Origin: Nonomuraea helvata
GTDB lineage: Bacteria; Actinomycetota; Actinomycetes; Streptosporangiales; Streptosporangiaceae
Reading direction: 5' to 3'
Assembly (NCBI RefSeq): GCF_039535785.1
Contig: NZ_BAAAXV010000008.1
Location: 310,001 to 374,000, forward strand
DNA: 64,000 bases
In this document: positions 8,536 through 15,673 of the stretch, piece after piece
How the letters are laid out: each line of letters opens with the position of its first letter
Numbering within the stretch: position 1 is the first letter of the stretch
The notes under the pieces: generated by a model
What the model was told of the DNA's origin: nothing
Seen by the model: the letters and a program-made list of their open reading frames with translations, nothing else
Database searches by the model: none
Position numbers and translations under genes: made by a program

Positions 8536-8907
8536 CTAGCAGTTGGGTGCCACAGCGTCGATCTTGCCGCCGAAGTCGTCCTTGTACACCCTGCGGTAGT
8601 CGCCGTCACGGACGACGCGGGTCTCCTTTCTGTCGGGAACGCTGATCCAGTTGATGAAGCAGCCGTCGGCGTGGGCGATGAAGGACCCCACGTTGTCGTG
8701 GAGCGCCGGGGGCACGTCCACGTAGCCGTGGTCCGGGCTCCAGCACCACGACGCGCCGGAGTAGTCCCGCCCGCTCCACAGGCAGATGTCACCGGACGTC
8801 CTGGAGGCGGGGGCGGCCGCTGTGGCCGGGGTGGCGCAGGCCACCATGGCGAGCGCGATGGCGCCGGCGCCTGTTGCGATCCGCATGCCGCGTGTCGTCG
8901 ACCTCAT
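8536..8907 (-). CDS. Small secreted protein, peptidase inhibitor I36 family-like
   Basis: A 123-aa protein with a signal peptide (about 1-31, ending ATPATAAA). The mature part has four cysteines (in DICLW, ASWCW, DGCFI and the C-terminal PNC) and the beta/gamma-crystallin-like pattern C-L-x-(5-10)-G-x-S-W-C-W that I associate with Streptomyces metalloproteinase inhibitor I36 relatives. The gene has its own GAGGAGA ribosome-binding site and a terminator hairpin. Inhibitor activity is a family-level inference; many relatives are uncharacterised. Confidence 0.7.
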   Translation of the reverse strand: MRSTTRGMRIATGAGAIALAMVACATPATAAAPASRTSGDICLWSGRDYSGASWCWSPDHGYVDVPPALHDNVGSFIAHADGCFINWISVPDRKETRVVRDGDYRRVYKDDFGGKIDAVAPNC

Positions 8908-9074
8908 TGCCGTGTCTCCTCGTGTTCGTGCTGTTCGGGGGAGAGCCGCCTGAGCAGCTCGCATCACAGCATGTAACAGATCCGACACGCTCCGCTTCTC
9001 CACGTCGGATAGAAGATCCCGGACCTGCGGTCGGGGAGAACTGGCGGCCGGGTCATAGCGACACGCCCGCGAGC

Positions 9075-9641
9075 TCAGGCCGGCTTGTGGCGCTGATAGT
9101 GGCGGGCGACACGGGTGCGGTTGCCGCAGCGGGCGGCCGAGCACCAGCGGCGGCGCGGATGGGCCGGCAGGAACAGCAGCACGCAGTCGTGGGCCTCGCA
9201 CTGGCGGACCCGGGTGACCGCCGGGTCGGCCAGCAGGCCGGCGGCGGCCTCGGCCAGCCATGCCGCCAGCCGGGCCCCGGGGGAGCCGGTGCGGCGGAGG
9301 GTCGCCGTGACCGCCTCGCCGTTCCAGGCGAGCTCGCTGATGGCGGGCGCCTCGCGCTGGGCCCGGTTCAGGTGCTCCAGGTCCTCGGCAGGGGGCGGAG
9401 TGGCGTTGCGGGCGTGCTCGACGGCGCCGGCGGTGTGCTCGCGTACGGCGTGGACGGCGGCCAGATCGGCGGCGGTGAGCTCGGCGGCGGCGAGCTCTCG
9501 AGCCTCGGGGAACCGGTCGGCCTGCAGGCCCAGCCAGGCACGCAGGTCGTCGGGCGTGGCCAGGAGGTCGCCGGTGGCCGGGCGGGTGTTGACCAGGTCC
9601 AGCGCCAGCGGCTCCCCGGTCAGGGGGACGAGATCGCTCAT
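9075..9641 (-). CDS. CGNR zinc-finger (ABATE domain) transcriptional regulator
   Basis: A 188-aa protein. The N-terminal part (about 8-130) begins with GEPLALDLVNT, typical of the ABATE ligand-binding domain. The C-terminal CGNR zinc finger reads CEAHDCVLLF, then RRRWCSAARCGNRTRVARHY, with four cysteines placed to bind zinc and the defining CGNR sequence. Such proteins are putative stress or catabolic regulators often divergent from their target. Here the neighbour is an alpha/beta hydrolase divergently transcribed across 85 bp that hold four copies of a CTAATG/CATTAG element, so it probably represses itself and the hydrolase. Confidence 0.88.
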   Translation of the reverse strand: MSDLVPLTGEPLALDLVNTRPATGDLLATPDDLRAWLGLQADRFPEARELAAAELTAADLAAVHAVREHTAGAVEHARNATPPPAEDLEHLNRAQREAPAISELAWNGEAVTATLRRTGSPGARLAAWLAEAAAGLLADPAVTRVRQCEAHDCVLLFLPAHPRRRWCSAARCGNRTRVARHYQRHKPA

Positions 9642-9645
9642 GCCT

Positions 9646-9724
9646 CTAATGGTATCAAGCCGGATTGACGCATTAGGGAGAAGTAGGCTATATCTAATGC
9701 ATCATCCCGCTTGAAAGGCATTAG
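9646..9724. promoter_or_regulatory. Operator array of two CTAATG-N19-CATTAG inverted repeats
   Basis: Four hexamers lie in the 85-bp divergent gap: CTAATG 9646-9651, CATTAG 9671-9676, CTAATG 9694-9699 and CATTAG 9719-9724. They form two identical-geometry inverted repeats, each 31 bp across. The second extends to TCTAATGC / GCATTAGA. The outermost copies abut the start codons of the two genes, a placement typical of repression. The likely binder is the adjacent CGNR protein. Confidence 0.65.
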
Positions 9725-9726
9725 AG

Positions 9727-10602
9727 ATGTCGATCGCCCGTACCGTCCACCGTCACCTCGACGTCGACGACGTCCGCGTCTTCTACCGGGAGTCGCTGCC
9801 CGACCGGGACGACGCGCCCGTGCTGCTGCTCCTGCACGGCTTCCCGTCCGCCTCGCACCAGTTCCGCCGCCTCATCGACGCCCTCGGAGCCCGCTACCGG
9901 CTGATCGCCCCCGACTACCCGGGTTTCGGTCACACCCAGGCTCCGGAGGGCTTCACCTACTCCTTCGACCGCCTCGCCGACGTGATGGAGGGCTTCGTCC
10001 AGCGGCTCGGCCTGACCCGGTTCGCCATGTACGTCTTCGACTTCGGCGCCCCCGTCGGCTTCCGCCTCGCCGAGCGGCACCCCGAACGGATCGCGGGACT
10101 GGTCGTCCAGAACGGCAACGCCTACGCCGAAGGACTGTCGCAGGCGGCCCGCGACTTCGTCGCGCTGCGCCCCGAGACGCCGGGCGCCGAGAAGACGGTC
10201 CGCGACCTGCTCACGCCGTCCGGCACCCGCTTCCAGTACGAGAGCGGCGTCGCCCACCCCGAACTGCTGGCCCCCGACGGGTGGACCCTCGACCAGCACT
10301 TCCTGGACCTGCCCGGGCGCAAGGAGGCCCAGGTGGCGCTCGCGTTCGACTACCACACCAACGTCGAGAGCTACGACCGCTGGCAGGCGTGGCTGCGCCG
10401 GCACACGCCGCCCACCCTCATCGTCTGGGGCACCGGCGATCCGTTCTTCCCCGAGCCCGGAGCCCGCGCTTACCTGCGCGACGTGCCCGACGCCGAACTC
10501 CACCTTTTCGAGACCGGCCATTTCGCCCTGGAGACGCATCTGGCCGACATCGCCCCGCTCGTCGCCGGTTTCCTCGACCGCGTGTGGTGCGAGAAGTCCT
10601 GA
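9727..10602 (+). CDS. Alpha/beta hydrolase, haloalkane dehalogenase/epoxide hydrolase-like
   Basis: A 291-aa cytosolic hydrolase. The HGFP oxyanion motif is at 37-40. The nucleophile elbow reads YVFDFGAPVG, so the nucleophile would be Asp105 rather than Ser, as in dehalogenases and epoxide hydrolases. The acid is probably Asp238 (WGTGDPFFP) and the base His265 (ETGHFALETH). Length and domain order fit the family. It is divergent from the CGNR regulator gene and probably controlled by it through the operator array that reaches its start codon. The substrate is unknown; an Asp nucleophile argues against a simple carboxylesterase. Confidence 0.82.
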   Translation: MSIARTVHRHLDVDDVRVFYRESLPDRDDAPVLLLLHGFPSASHQFRRLIDALGARYRLIAPDYPGFGHTQAPEGFTYSFDRLADVMEGFVQRLGLTRFAMYVFDFGAPVGFRLAERHPERIAGLVVQNGNAYAEGLSQAARDFVALRPETPGAEKTVRDLLTPSGTRFQYESGVAHPELLAPDGWTLDQHFLDLPGRKEAQVALAFDYHTNVESYDRWQAWLRRHTPPTLIVWGTGDPFFPEPGARAYLRDVPDAELHLFETGHFALETHLADIAPLVAGFLDRVWCEKS

Positions 10603-10935
10603 AACTCCCGCCGCCCGCGTCTCTTCACCGGAACTGACTGTCAGAAATGCCGCGTGTGCTGACCGCATAACAGAACGGCAGCTCATCATGATTGGTGGAG
10701 TAACGGGTTTATATTTCTGGTGCTCTCATTGCTGGAGGCGTGTCTGATATATACCTTTGTATGGCGGTAAGTGAATATTGACGGTGGCGACACGCCCGTC
10801 GTAGCCTGCGGGTGCATCGAAGCTGATCTTCCTGAGCGCTCTGCGGGGGGCCCGCTCACAGGTTTTTGAATGCGGGGGGCCAAGCATGTTCTTTTCGGCT
10901 GCCGTCAATTGCGCAAGAGTTGGTGAGAAGACCAT
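10603..10935. other. AT-richer leader region ahead of the 15-kb gene block
   Basis: This 333-bp stretch has no convincing gene on either strand. Its base composition from about 10640 on is clearly more AT-rich than its surroundings (for example GGGTTTATATTTCTGG and CTGATATATACC near 10745). The low-GC trend extends into the first ~100 bp of the epimerase gene. It probably carries the promoter and leader of the downstream block. A weak TTGCTG/TATATA-like pair is present at 10729-10753, but the spacing is short. No riboswitch or tRNA was recognised. Confidence 0.4.
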
Positions 10936-11913
10936 ATGAGGCGCCCCGCTGTGGCCATTACCGGCGGCGCCGGTTTTCTCGGCTCCCATCTTTGTGAGCG
11001 GTTTCTGGCTGAAGGTTACCGCATTTACTGTGTTGACAATTTTCTCACCGGAGCGGTCGCCAACGTCGAGCACCTCATGGCCGACGACCGCTTCCGGCTG
11101 ATCCGCACCGACGTGTCCCAGCACCTGGTGCTCGCGGACCCGGTCGACGCCGTCCTCCACTTCGCCTCGCCGGCCTCGCCCACCGACTACCTCCGGCTGC
11201 CCATCGACACGCTCAGGGTCGGCTCCAGCGGCACCTTCAACGCGCTCGAGCTGGCCAAGGAGAAGGGCGCCCGGTTCGTCCTCGCCTCCACGTCGGAGAC
11301 GTACGGCGACCCGCTGATCCACCCCCAGCCGGAGACCTACTGGGGCAACGTGAACCCGGTCGGCCCGCGCGGCGTCTACGACGAGGCCAAGCGCTTCGCC
11401 GAGGCCATGACCATGGCCTTCCGGCGGGCCTGCGGCGTCGACACCGCGATCCTGCGGATCTTCAACACGTTCGGCCCCAGGATGCGGCCGTTCGACGGCC
11501 GCGCGATCCCGACGTTCATCAGGCAGGCGCTGCTCGGCGAGCCGATCACCGTGTCGGGCGACGGCAGCCAGACCCGGTCGATCTGCTACGTGGACGACCT
11601 GGTCGAGGGCGTCTTCCGCGTCTTCAACTCGGACATGGACGGCCCCGTCAACCTGGGCAACCCGCATGAGATCTCCATGCTCTCCCTGGCCGAGTGGATC
11701 AAAGAGCTCACCGGCTCCGCATCGGAGATCACGTTCGTGCCGCGGCCACAGGACGACCCCAAGATCCGCCGTCCCGACATCACGCTCGCGACGACCCGTC
11801 TGGGCTGGTCGCCCAAGACGCCCATCGAGGACGGGCTGCGGCACACCATTGCCTGGTTCCAGGAGCATCCGCAGCTCTGGACCGTGGGCAACCTGGCACG
11901 CACGGCCTCCTGA
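10936..11913 (+). CDS. NAD-dependent epimerase/dehydratase, UDP-glucuronate decarboxylase (UDP-xylose synthase)-like
   Basis: A 325-aa extended SDR. The NAD-binding GGAGFLG is at the N-terminus and the catalytic YDEAK near residue 150. Stretches typical of UDP-glucuronate decarboxylases are present: HFASPASPTDYLRLPIDTL, STSETYGDPLIHPQPETYW and NVNPVGPRGVYDEAKR. These suggest oxidation and decarboxylation of UDP-glucuronate to UDP-xylose or a related 4-keto pentose in the cytoplasm. It is the first gene of the block and lies 24 bp before the synthetase-like gene. It probably supplies the nucleotide sugar used by the glycosyltransferase downstream. A dTDP- or other UDP-sugar substrate cannot be excluded. 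Confidence 0.82.
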   Translation: MRRPAVAITGGAGFLGSHLCERFLAEGYRIYCVDNFLTGAVANVEHLMADDRFRLIRTDVSQHLVLADPVDAVLHFASPASPTDYLRLPIDTLRVGSSGTFNALELAKEKGARFVLASTSETYGDPLIHPQPETYWGNVNPVGPRGVYDEAKRFAEAMTMAFRRACGVDTAILRIFNTFGPRMRPFDGRAIPTFIRQALLGEPITVSGDGSQTRSICYVDDLVEGVFRVFNSDMDGPVNLGNPHEISMLSLAEWIKELTGSASEITFVPRPQDDPKIRRPDITLATTRLGWSPKTPIEDGLRHTIAWFQEHPQLWTVGNLARTAS

Positions 11914-11937
11914 GACGACGGGCGGCGGACGACGCAC

Positions 11938-13479
11938 ATGAGCACCACTGCGGGGGTCGGCTACACCGACCTGTTCAGACAGGATCGTTCCCAGCCGCAT
12001 TGGGCCTACGACTACGCGCGGCGCCTGATGGAGCGGCACGGGCCGGAGCGGCGCGTGGTGATCCAGACCAGCATGTCGCCCAGCGGCTGGTTCCACGTCG
12101 GCAACTTCCGCGACACCGCCTGCGCGTACCTGGTCCACCGGGCGCTGCGGCGGCTGGGGCAGGACTCGCTGATCCTGCTCAGCTTCGACGACTACGACCC
12201 CATCCGCCCCAGTCAGGCCGCCCGCGACCCGGAGCTGGCCGGGTACGGGGCCCGCCCGCTGGGCGCCGCCACCGAGCGCAGCAGGCGGATCTGCCGCCGC
12301 TACATCGCCGAGTTGAAGCGCATGGGCATCTGCCCGGCGGAGGCCGACGCCGACGGCCGCACCCCGGCGGACTCCGACTGGCAGACCCACTACCAGCACG
12401 GACGCTACCTCGCCGGCACCTACGTGCCGCTCCAGCGGCGCTACCTCCGCGCCGCGGGCCGGCTCGGCAAGCTCCTCGGGCAGGCGCCCGAGCACCTGTT
12501 CAGCGTGTACTGCGAGCAGTGCGGCCGGGGCGGCACGCGTACGCTCAGGCTCGGCCGCGACCGGGTGCGCTACGCCTGCGACTCCTGCGGCGCTCTCGCC
12601 AGCACGCGGCGCACCGAGCTGGTCAAGCCGGCGTGGGCGCTCGACTGGACGCTGCGCGTCACCCACGAGCGCATCGACTGCGAGCCGGCGGGCCAGGACC
12701 ACTGCAGCGCGGGCAGCACGATGGACCGCACCCGGGCGATCTACCGCGAGTACCTGCGCGCGCACCAGCCGGTGATCGTGCCCTACGGCCTGGTCCGCCA
12801 GTCGAGCGACAGCGGGAAGGTGTCGGGCTCGCGTGGGGGCGGCATGACGCTCGCCGACCTCATGCGGGTGATGCCGCCCCGGCTGATCCTGTTCCTGTAC
12901 GGCAGGCCGAACTGCCTGTCCGACTTCCGCATCAGCCTGGACTTCGCCCCGTTCGTCGCCGCCTACGACGCCTACGACCGCTTCCTGGCCCGGGTGCGGG
13001 CGGGGGAGCGGCGGGCGACGGCGCTGCACGATCTCATCGCCGGCGAGGGCGAGGAGGCCGGCCCGCTGCCGGGGATGCGGCACGTGCTCGGGCTGCTCCA
13101 GTCCCACTGCTACGACGTGGAACGTGTCATCGCCCGGCTCGGGCCGGCCGCCGCCGAACGGGTGCGCCACGCCCACGCCTGGCTGGCCCACGACAGCCGC
13201 CGCCGGGGCCACCGCTGGATCGACCGGACGTCCGAGGCCGAGCCCGGGGACCTGCTCGTGGATGGGGACCTGCCGGAACGCTGGACCCGCGCGTCGTACC
13301 GGACGCTCTACCTGACCCTGTTCGGCACCGAGTCGGGGCCGCCGCTGCGACGGCTGGAGGAGAGCTTCGGCAGGGCCGGGCTCGTCGCCGCCGTGCGCGC
13401 CTACGCCGACCGCGCCGAGCGCCCGCTGCGTGAACGGGTGCTCGGCCGGCTCAGGCCGGGTGATGCCGATGCGGGTTGA
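11938..13479 (+). CDS. Class I lysyl-tRNA synthetase-like protein (paralog in biosynthetic context)
   Basis: A 513-aa protein that matches class I (archaeal-type) LysRS in several places. The HIGH-type motif is SPSGWFHVGNFRDT (residues 47-60). A zinc ribbon has Cys192, Cys195, Cys214 and Cys217. The KPAWALDWTLRV...EPAGQDH segment (about 230-255) corresponds to the WR-x-DWP...EPFGKDH block. A KMSKS-type loop reads SGKVSGSRGG (292-301), followed by LADLMRVMPPRLILFLYGRPN. The KMSKS loop differs from the usual K-M/I-S-S/K-S-K-G-N, so catalysis may be altered. Its partner in the next, overlapping gene is a GNAT of the aminoacyl-transferase type, and a BesD-like enzyme lies nearby. I infer that it activates lysine or a lysine analogue for biosynthesis, either on tRNA or as adenylate, rather than for translation. 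Confidence 0.8.
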   Translation: MSTTAGVGYTDLFRQDRSQPHWAYDYARRLMERHGPERRVVIQTSMSPSGWFHVGNFRDTACAYLVHRALRRLGQDSLILLSFDDYDPIRPSQAARDPELAGYGARPLGAATERSRRICRRYIAELKRMGICPAEADADGRTPADSDWQTHYQHGRYLAGTYVPLQRRYLRAAGRLGKLLGQAPEHLFSVYCEQCGRGGTRTLRLGRDRVRYACDSCGALASTRRTELVKPAWALDWTLRVTHERIDCEPAGQDHCSAGSTMDRTRAIYREYLRAHQPVIVPYGLVRQSSDSGKVSGSRGGGMTLADLMRVMPPRLILFLYGRPNCLSDFRISLDFAPFVAAYDAYDRFLARVRAGERRATALHDLIAGEGEEAGPLPGMRHVLGLLQSHCYDVERVIARLGPAAAERVRHAHAWLAHDSRRRGHRWIDRTSEAEPGDLLVDGDLPERWTRASYRTLYLTLFGTESGPPLRRLEESFGRAGLVAAVRAYADRAERPLRERVLGRLRPGDADAG

Positions 13480-14458
13480 GATCGTCGACCCCACGGTGCA
13501 GCCGGTGCCCGCCGACTGGGAGCTCTTCCGCAAGCAGCAGGGCCTGATCGCGGCCTGGCAGGCGGACGCGCTGACCACCGTCGCCTGGTGCTCCACCCGC
13601 CCCATCCGGCTGGGGATCGTGCGTGACGGGGGCCAGGTGGCCGCGCTGTTCACCGGCGAGGTGGCCGGGCTGCCGCCCAGCCGGGGCAGATACGCCGAGC
13701 CTGGGGGGCTGCCGCCGGCGGGGTGGTTCAACTGCCGCCTGCCCATCGGCTTCACCAGCGGGTTCGCCTTCGCCGCCGAGCTGTCCGAGCGGGACAGGGC
13801 CGCCGTGCTCGCCGCGTTCGAGAAGGCGCTGCGCCGCCTGCTGGGCCGGCGCTGCCTGGGCATCGTCTACCGGCAGGTCACCGCGGACCTGCTGCCGGTG
13901 GTGGCGCGGCGGTCCCGGCCCCGGCTCACGACCGCGCCCAACACGCTGCTGCGCAACCGCTGGAGCGACATGGACGCGTACTTCGCCGACCTGCCGCGCG
14001 ACCGGCGCCGCCGGCTACGCAAGATCCAGGCCGAGGCCGGAGAGGGCACGCGGGTGCTGGCGGGCGCGGGCGAGATCGACCCGGCGCAGGCCGGCACGCT
14101 GGCCCGGGCCACCCTGCGCAAGCACGGCAGCTCCGACGCGCCCCTGCCCGCCCGCTACTTCCACGTGCTCGGCGGCGAGGAAGGGGTGCGGTACTTCGGC
14201 CATCTGGACGGAGACCGGCTGCTCTGCTTCGACCTGGCCTTCGACGACGGCCGGCGGCTGGTCACCACGGTGACCGGGTCGCTGGACGTGCGCGACGGAG
14301 GCCGCCGCAACCTCTACTTCGACCTGTACCTACGCGAGATCGACTACATGATCAGGCACGGCCGCGAGGGATGCGAGTTCGGCAAGGGGATGGCCGAGCT
14401 GAAGCAGCGGTTCGGGTGCGAGCTGATTCCCCAGACCGCGGTGCTGGCCGCGTGGTGA
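13463..14458 (+). CDS. GNAT of the FemX/BioF2-like type, possible tRNA-dependent aminoacyl transferase
   Basis: A 331-aa protein. The C-terminal half (about 160-331) has the GNAT-fold pattern of the BioF2/FemAB group: RRRLRKIQAEAGEG, RYFHVLGGEEGVRYFGHLDG, LYFDLYLREIDYMIRHGREG, then CEFGKGMAELKQRFGCE. FemX-like enzymes move amino acids from aminoacyl-tRNA to peptidoglycan precursors or small molecules; others in the fold use acyl-CoA. The gene overlaps the 3' end of the LysRS-like gene by 17 bp (ATG at 13463, alternative ATG 13469), implying translational coupling and a shared step. I infer transfer of an aminoacyl group charged by that synthetase. The acceptor is unknown. Confidence 0.65.
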   Translation: MPMRVEIVDPTVQPVPADWELFRKQQGLIAAWQADALTTVAWCSTRPIRLGIVRDGGQVAALFTGEVAGLPPSRGRYAEPGGLPPAGWFNCRLPIGFTSGFAFAAELSERDRAAVLAAFEKALRRLLGRRCLGIVYRQVTADLLPVVARRSRPRLTTAPNTLLRNRWSDMDAYFADLPRDRRRRLRKIQAEAGEGTRVLAGAGEIDPAQAGTLARATLRKHGSSDAPLPARYFHVLGGEEGVRYFGHLDGDRLLCFDLAFDDGRRLVTTVTGSLDVRDGGRRNLYFDLYLREIDYMIRHGREGCEFGKGMAELKQRFGCELIPQTAVLAAW

Positions 14459-14487
14459 CCGTCCGACATCTCGAGAGGCGAACGACC

Positions 14488-14850
14488 GTGGAGTTCTCAC
14501 AGGCGCTCGACGCGCACCTGAAGGCCATAGAGGCCCGTGACCTGGAGGCCTACCTGGCCACCGTCCACCAGGACGCCTCCGTGATCCTGCCGAACGGGAC
14601 GCTGCTGCGCGGCAAGGAGGCGATCGCCGAGTTCCACACCGCCTGGTTCGGCGATCCGGACTGGTCGCTGCGGGCCGAGACCGTACGGGCGGAGACCCTT
14701 GGAGAGGCCGCCTTCGCCCTGCTGTCGGTGGAGTACGACGACCTGGACCCGGAGGGCGAGCCGTACCAGAAGGTCTACTACCTCACCCTCTACTTCACCC
14801 GGGCGGACGGGCGGTGGCTTCTCGTCCACGACCAGAACACCTTCCGCTGA
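14488..14850 (+). CDS. NTF2-like/SnoaL-type small protein
   Basis: A 120-aa protein with the NTF2-like cone fold pattern: ALDAHLKAIEARDLEAYLATVHQDASVILPNG, then GKEAIAEFHTAWF and YYLTLYFTRADGRWLLVHDQN. The family includes SnoaL cyclases, ketosteroid isomerases and non-catalytic pocket proteins, so function cannot be fixed. The GTG at 14488 was chosen for GAGAGG upstream. An in-frame GTG at 14455 overlaps the previous stop and would add 11 residues. It lies in the middle of the biosynthetic block, one base before the next gene, and may isomerise, dehydrate or bind an intermediate. Confidence 0.75.
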   Translation: MEFSQALDAHLKAIEARDLEAYLATVHQDASVILPNGTLLRGKEAIAEFHTAWFGDPDWSLRAETVRAETLGEAAFALLSVEYDDLDPEGEPYQKVYYLTLYFTRADGRWLLVHDQNTFR

Positions 14851-14851
14851 G

Positions 14852-15673
14852 ATGGCCGGATCGGGGTTCTCCGAGCGAGCCTGGGAACAGGCGTACCGGG
14901 CCGCGGTGGCACGGGCGTTCGGCACCGTGCCGTACTACCGCGAGATGTGGGCCGAGGCGGGCGCACGGCGGGAGGACCCGGCGCCGACGCCGGTGACGCG
15001 GCTGCAGGAGGTGCTGGCCGGGCTGTACCCGCTGGGCGCGCCGTACGAGCGGCGGCGGGAGGAGCCCGGCTGGATCGGCGAGCCCGCCGAGCTGTTGGAG
15101 GCGCTGAGGCTGACCGGGGCGTACCGGGGTGAGCGGCCGCTGTTCGAGGTGCGCCGCGCACTGCTGGACTGGCGGCGGGTCGGCAGGGCGCGCTACCACG
15201 TCGTGCTGAGCGCGGACGCCGAGGTGGCCGACCCCGAGACCAGGGCGGCCGGGCTGCGCGCCCTGCGCGCCGCCCGCGAGCCCGCCCTGCTGGGCGACGC
15301 CGGCCAGCTCGCCGAGCTGCCCGATCATCCGGGCCGGGCACGCCTGCTCGTACGCCTGCCCCTGACGGACCTCGACACCGACGAGCACGCCCACGAGCAC
15401 GCCACCCACGAGCGTGACGCCCACGGGCATGTGGTGCACGACGCGCGGCTGGGCTATCTCGGCGGCCGGGACCGGGACTGCGGCCAGGTCCACGTGAACT
15501 GGCGGCGCGTGCACGTCCGCCAGACCCCGGCGGGACCGCTGTTCACCCTGCTGCGACGGCGGCGGCCGACCCTGGTGGGCATCAGCGTGCCGGGCACCGC
15601 CCACCTCGCCGTGGGGCGCTGCGGCCGGCACGGCACCCCCGTGCTGACCACCCGCGAGGCGGTGGCCTCGTGA
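14852..15673 (+). CDS. Unknown 273-aa protein with CapK-like N-terminal motif and His-rich segment
   Basis: I do not recognise the family. The N-terminal stretch AFGTVPYYREMWAEAG (residues 22-37) resembles the entry motif of PaaK/CapK adenylate-forming enzymes (VPYYRE), but no AMP-binding Ser/Thr/Gly loop follows and the protein is about 150 residues too short. Residues 177-197 contain seven histidines with acidic residues between them, a possible metal site. The C-terminus (LLRRRRPTLVGISVPGTAHLAVGRCGRHG) has two prolines and a cysteine of unknown role. The gene starts one base after the previous stop and ends in a GTGA overlap with a full CapK-like gene. It may be an accessory partner of that enzyme. 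Confidence 0.6.
   Translation: MAGSGFSERAWEQAYRAAVARAFGTVPYYREMWAEAGARREDPAPTPVTRLQEVLAGLYPLGAPYERRREEPGWIGEPAELLEALRLTGAYRGERPLFEVRRALLDWRRVGRARYHVVLSADAEVADPETRAAGLRALRAAREPALLGDAGQLAELPDHPGRARLLVRLPLTDLDTDEHAHEHATHERDAHGHVVHDARLGYLGGRDRDCGQVHVNWRRVHVRQTPAGPLFTLLRRRRPTLVGISVPGTAHLAVGRCGRHGTPVLTTREAVAS

Noticed and set aside
10726..13863. A 1045-codon open frame on the minus strand
   Set aside because: It lies antisense to the epimerase and LysRS-like genes, has repetitive Val/Gly/Arg/Pro composition and no family motifs; typical of high-GC shadow frames.
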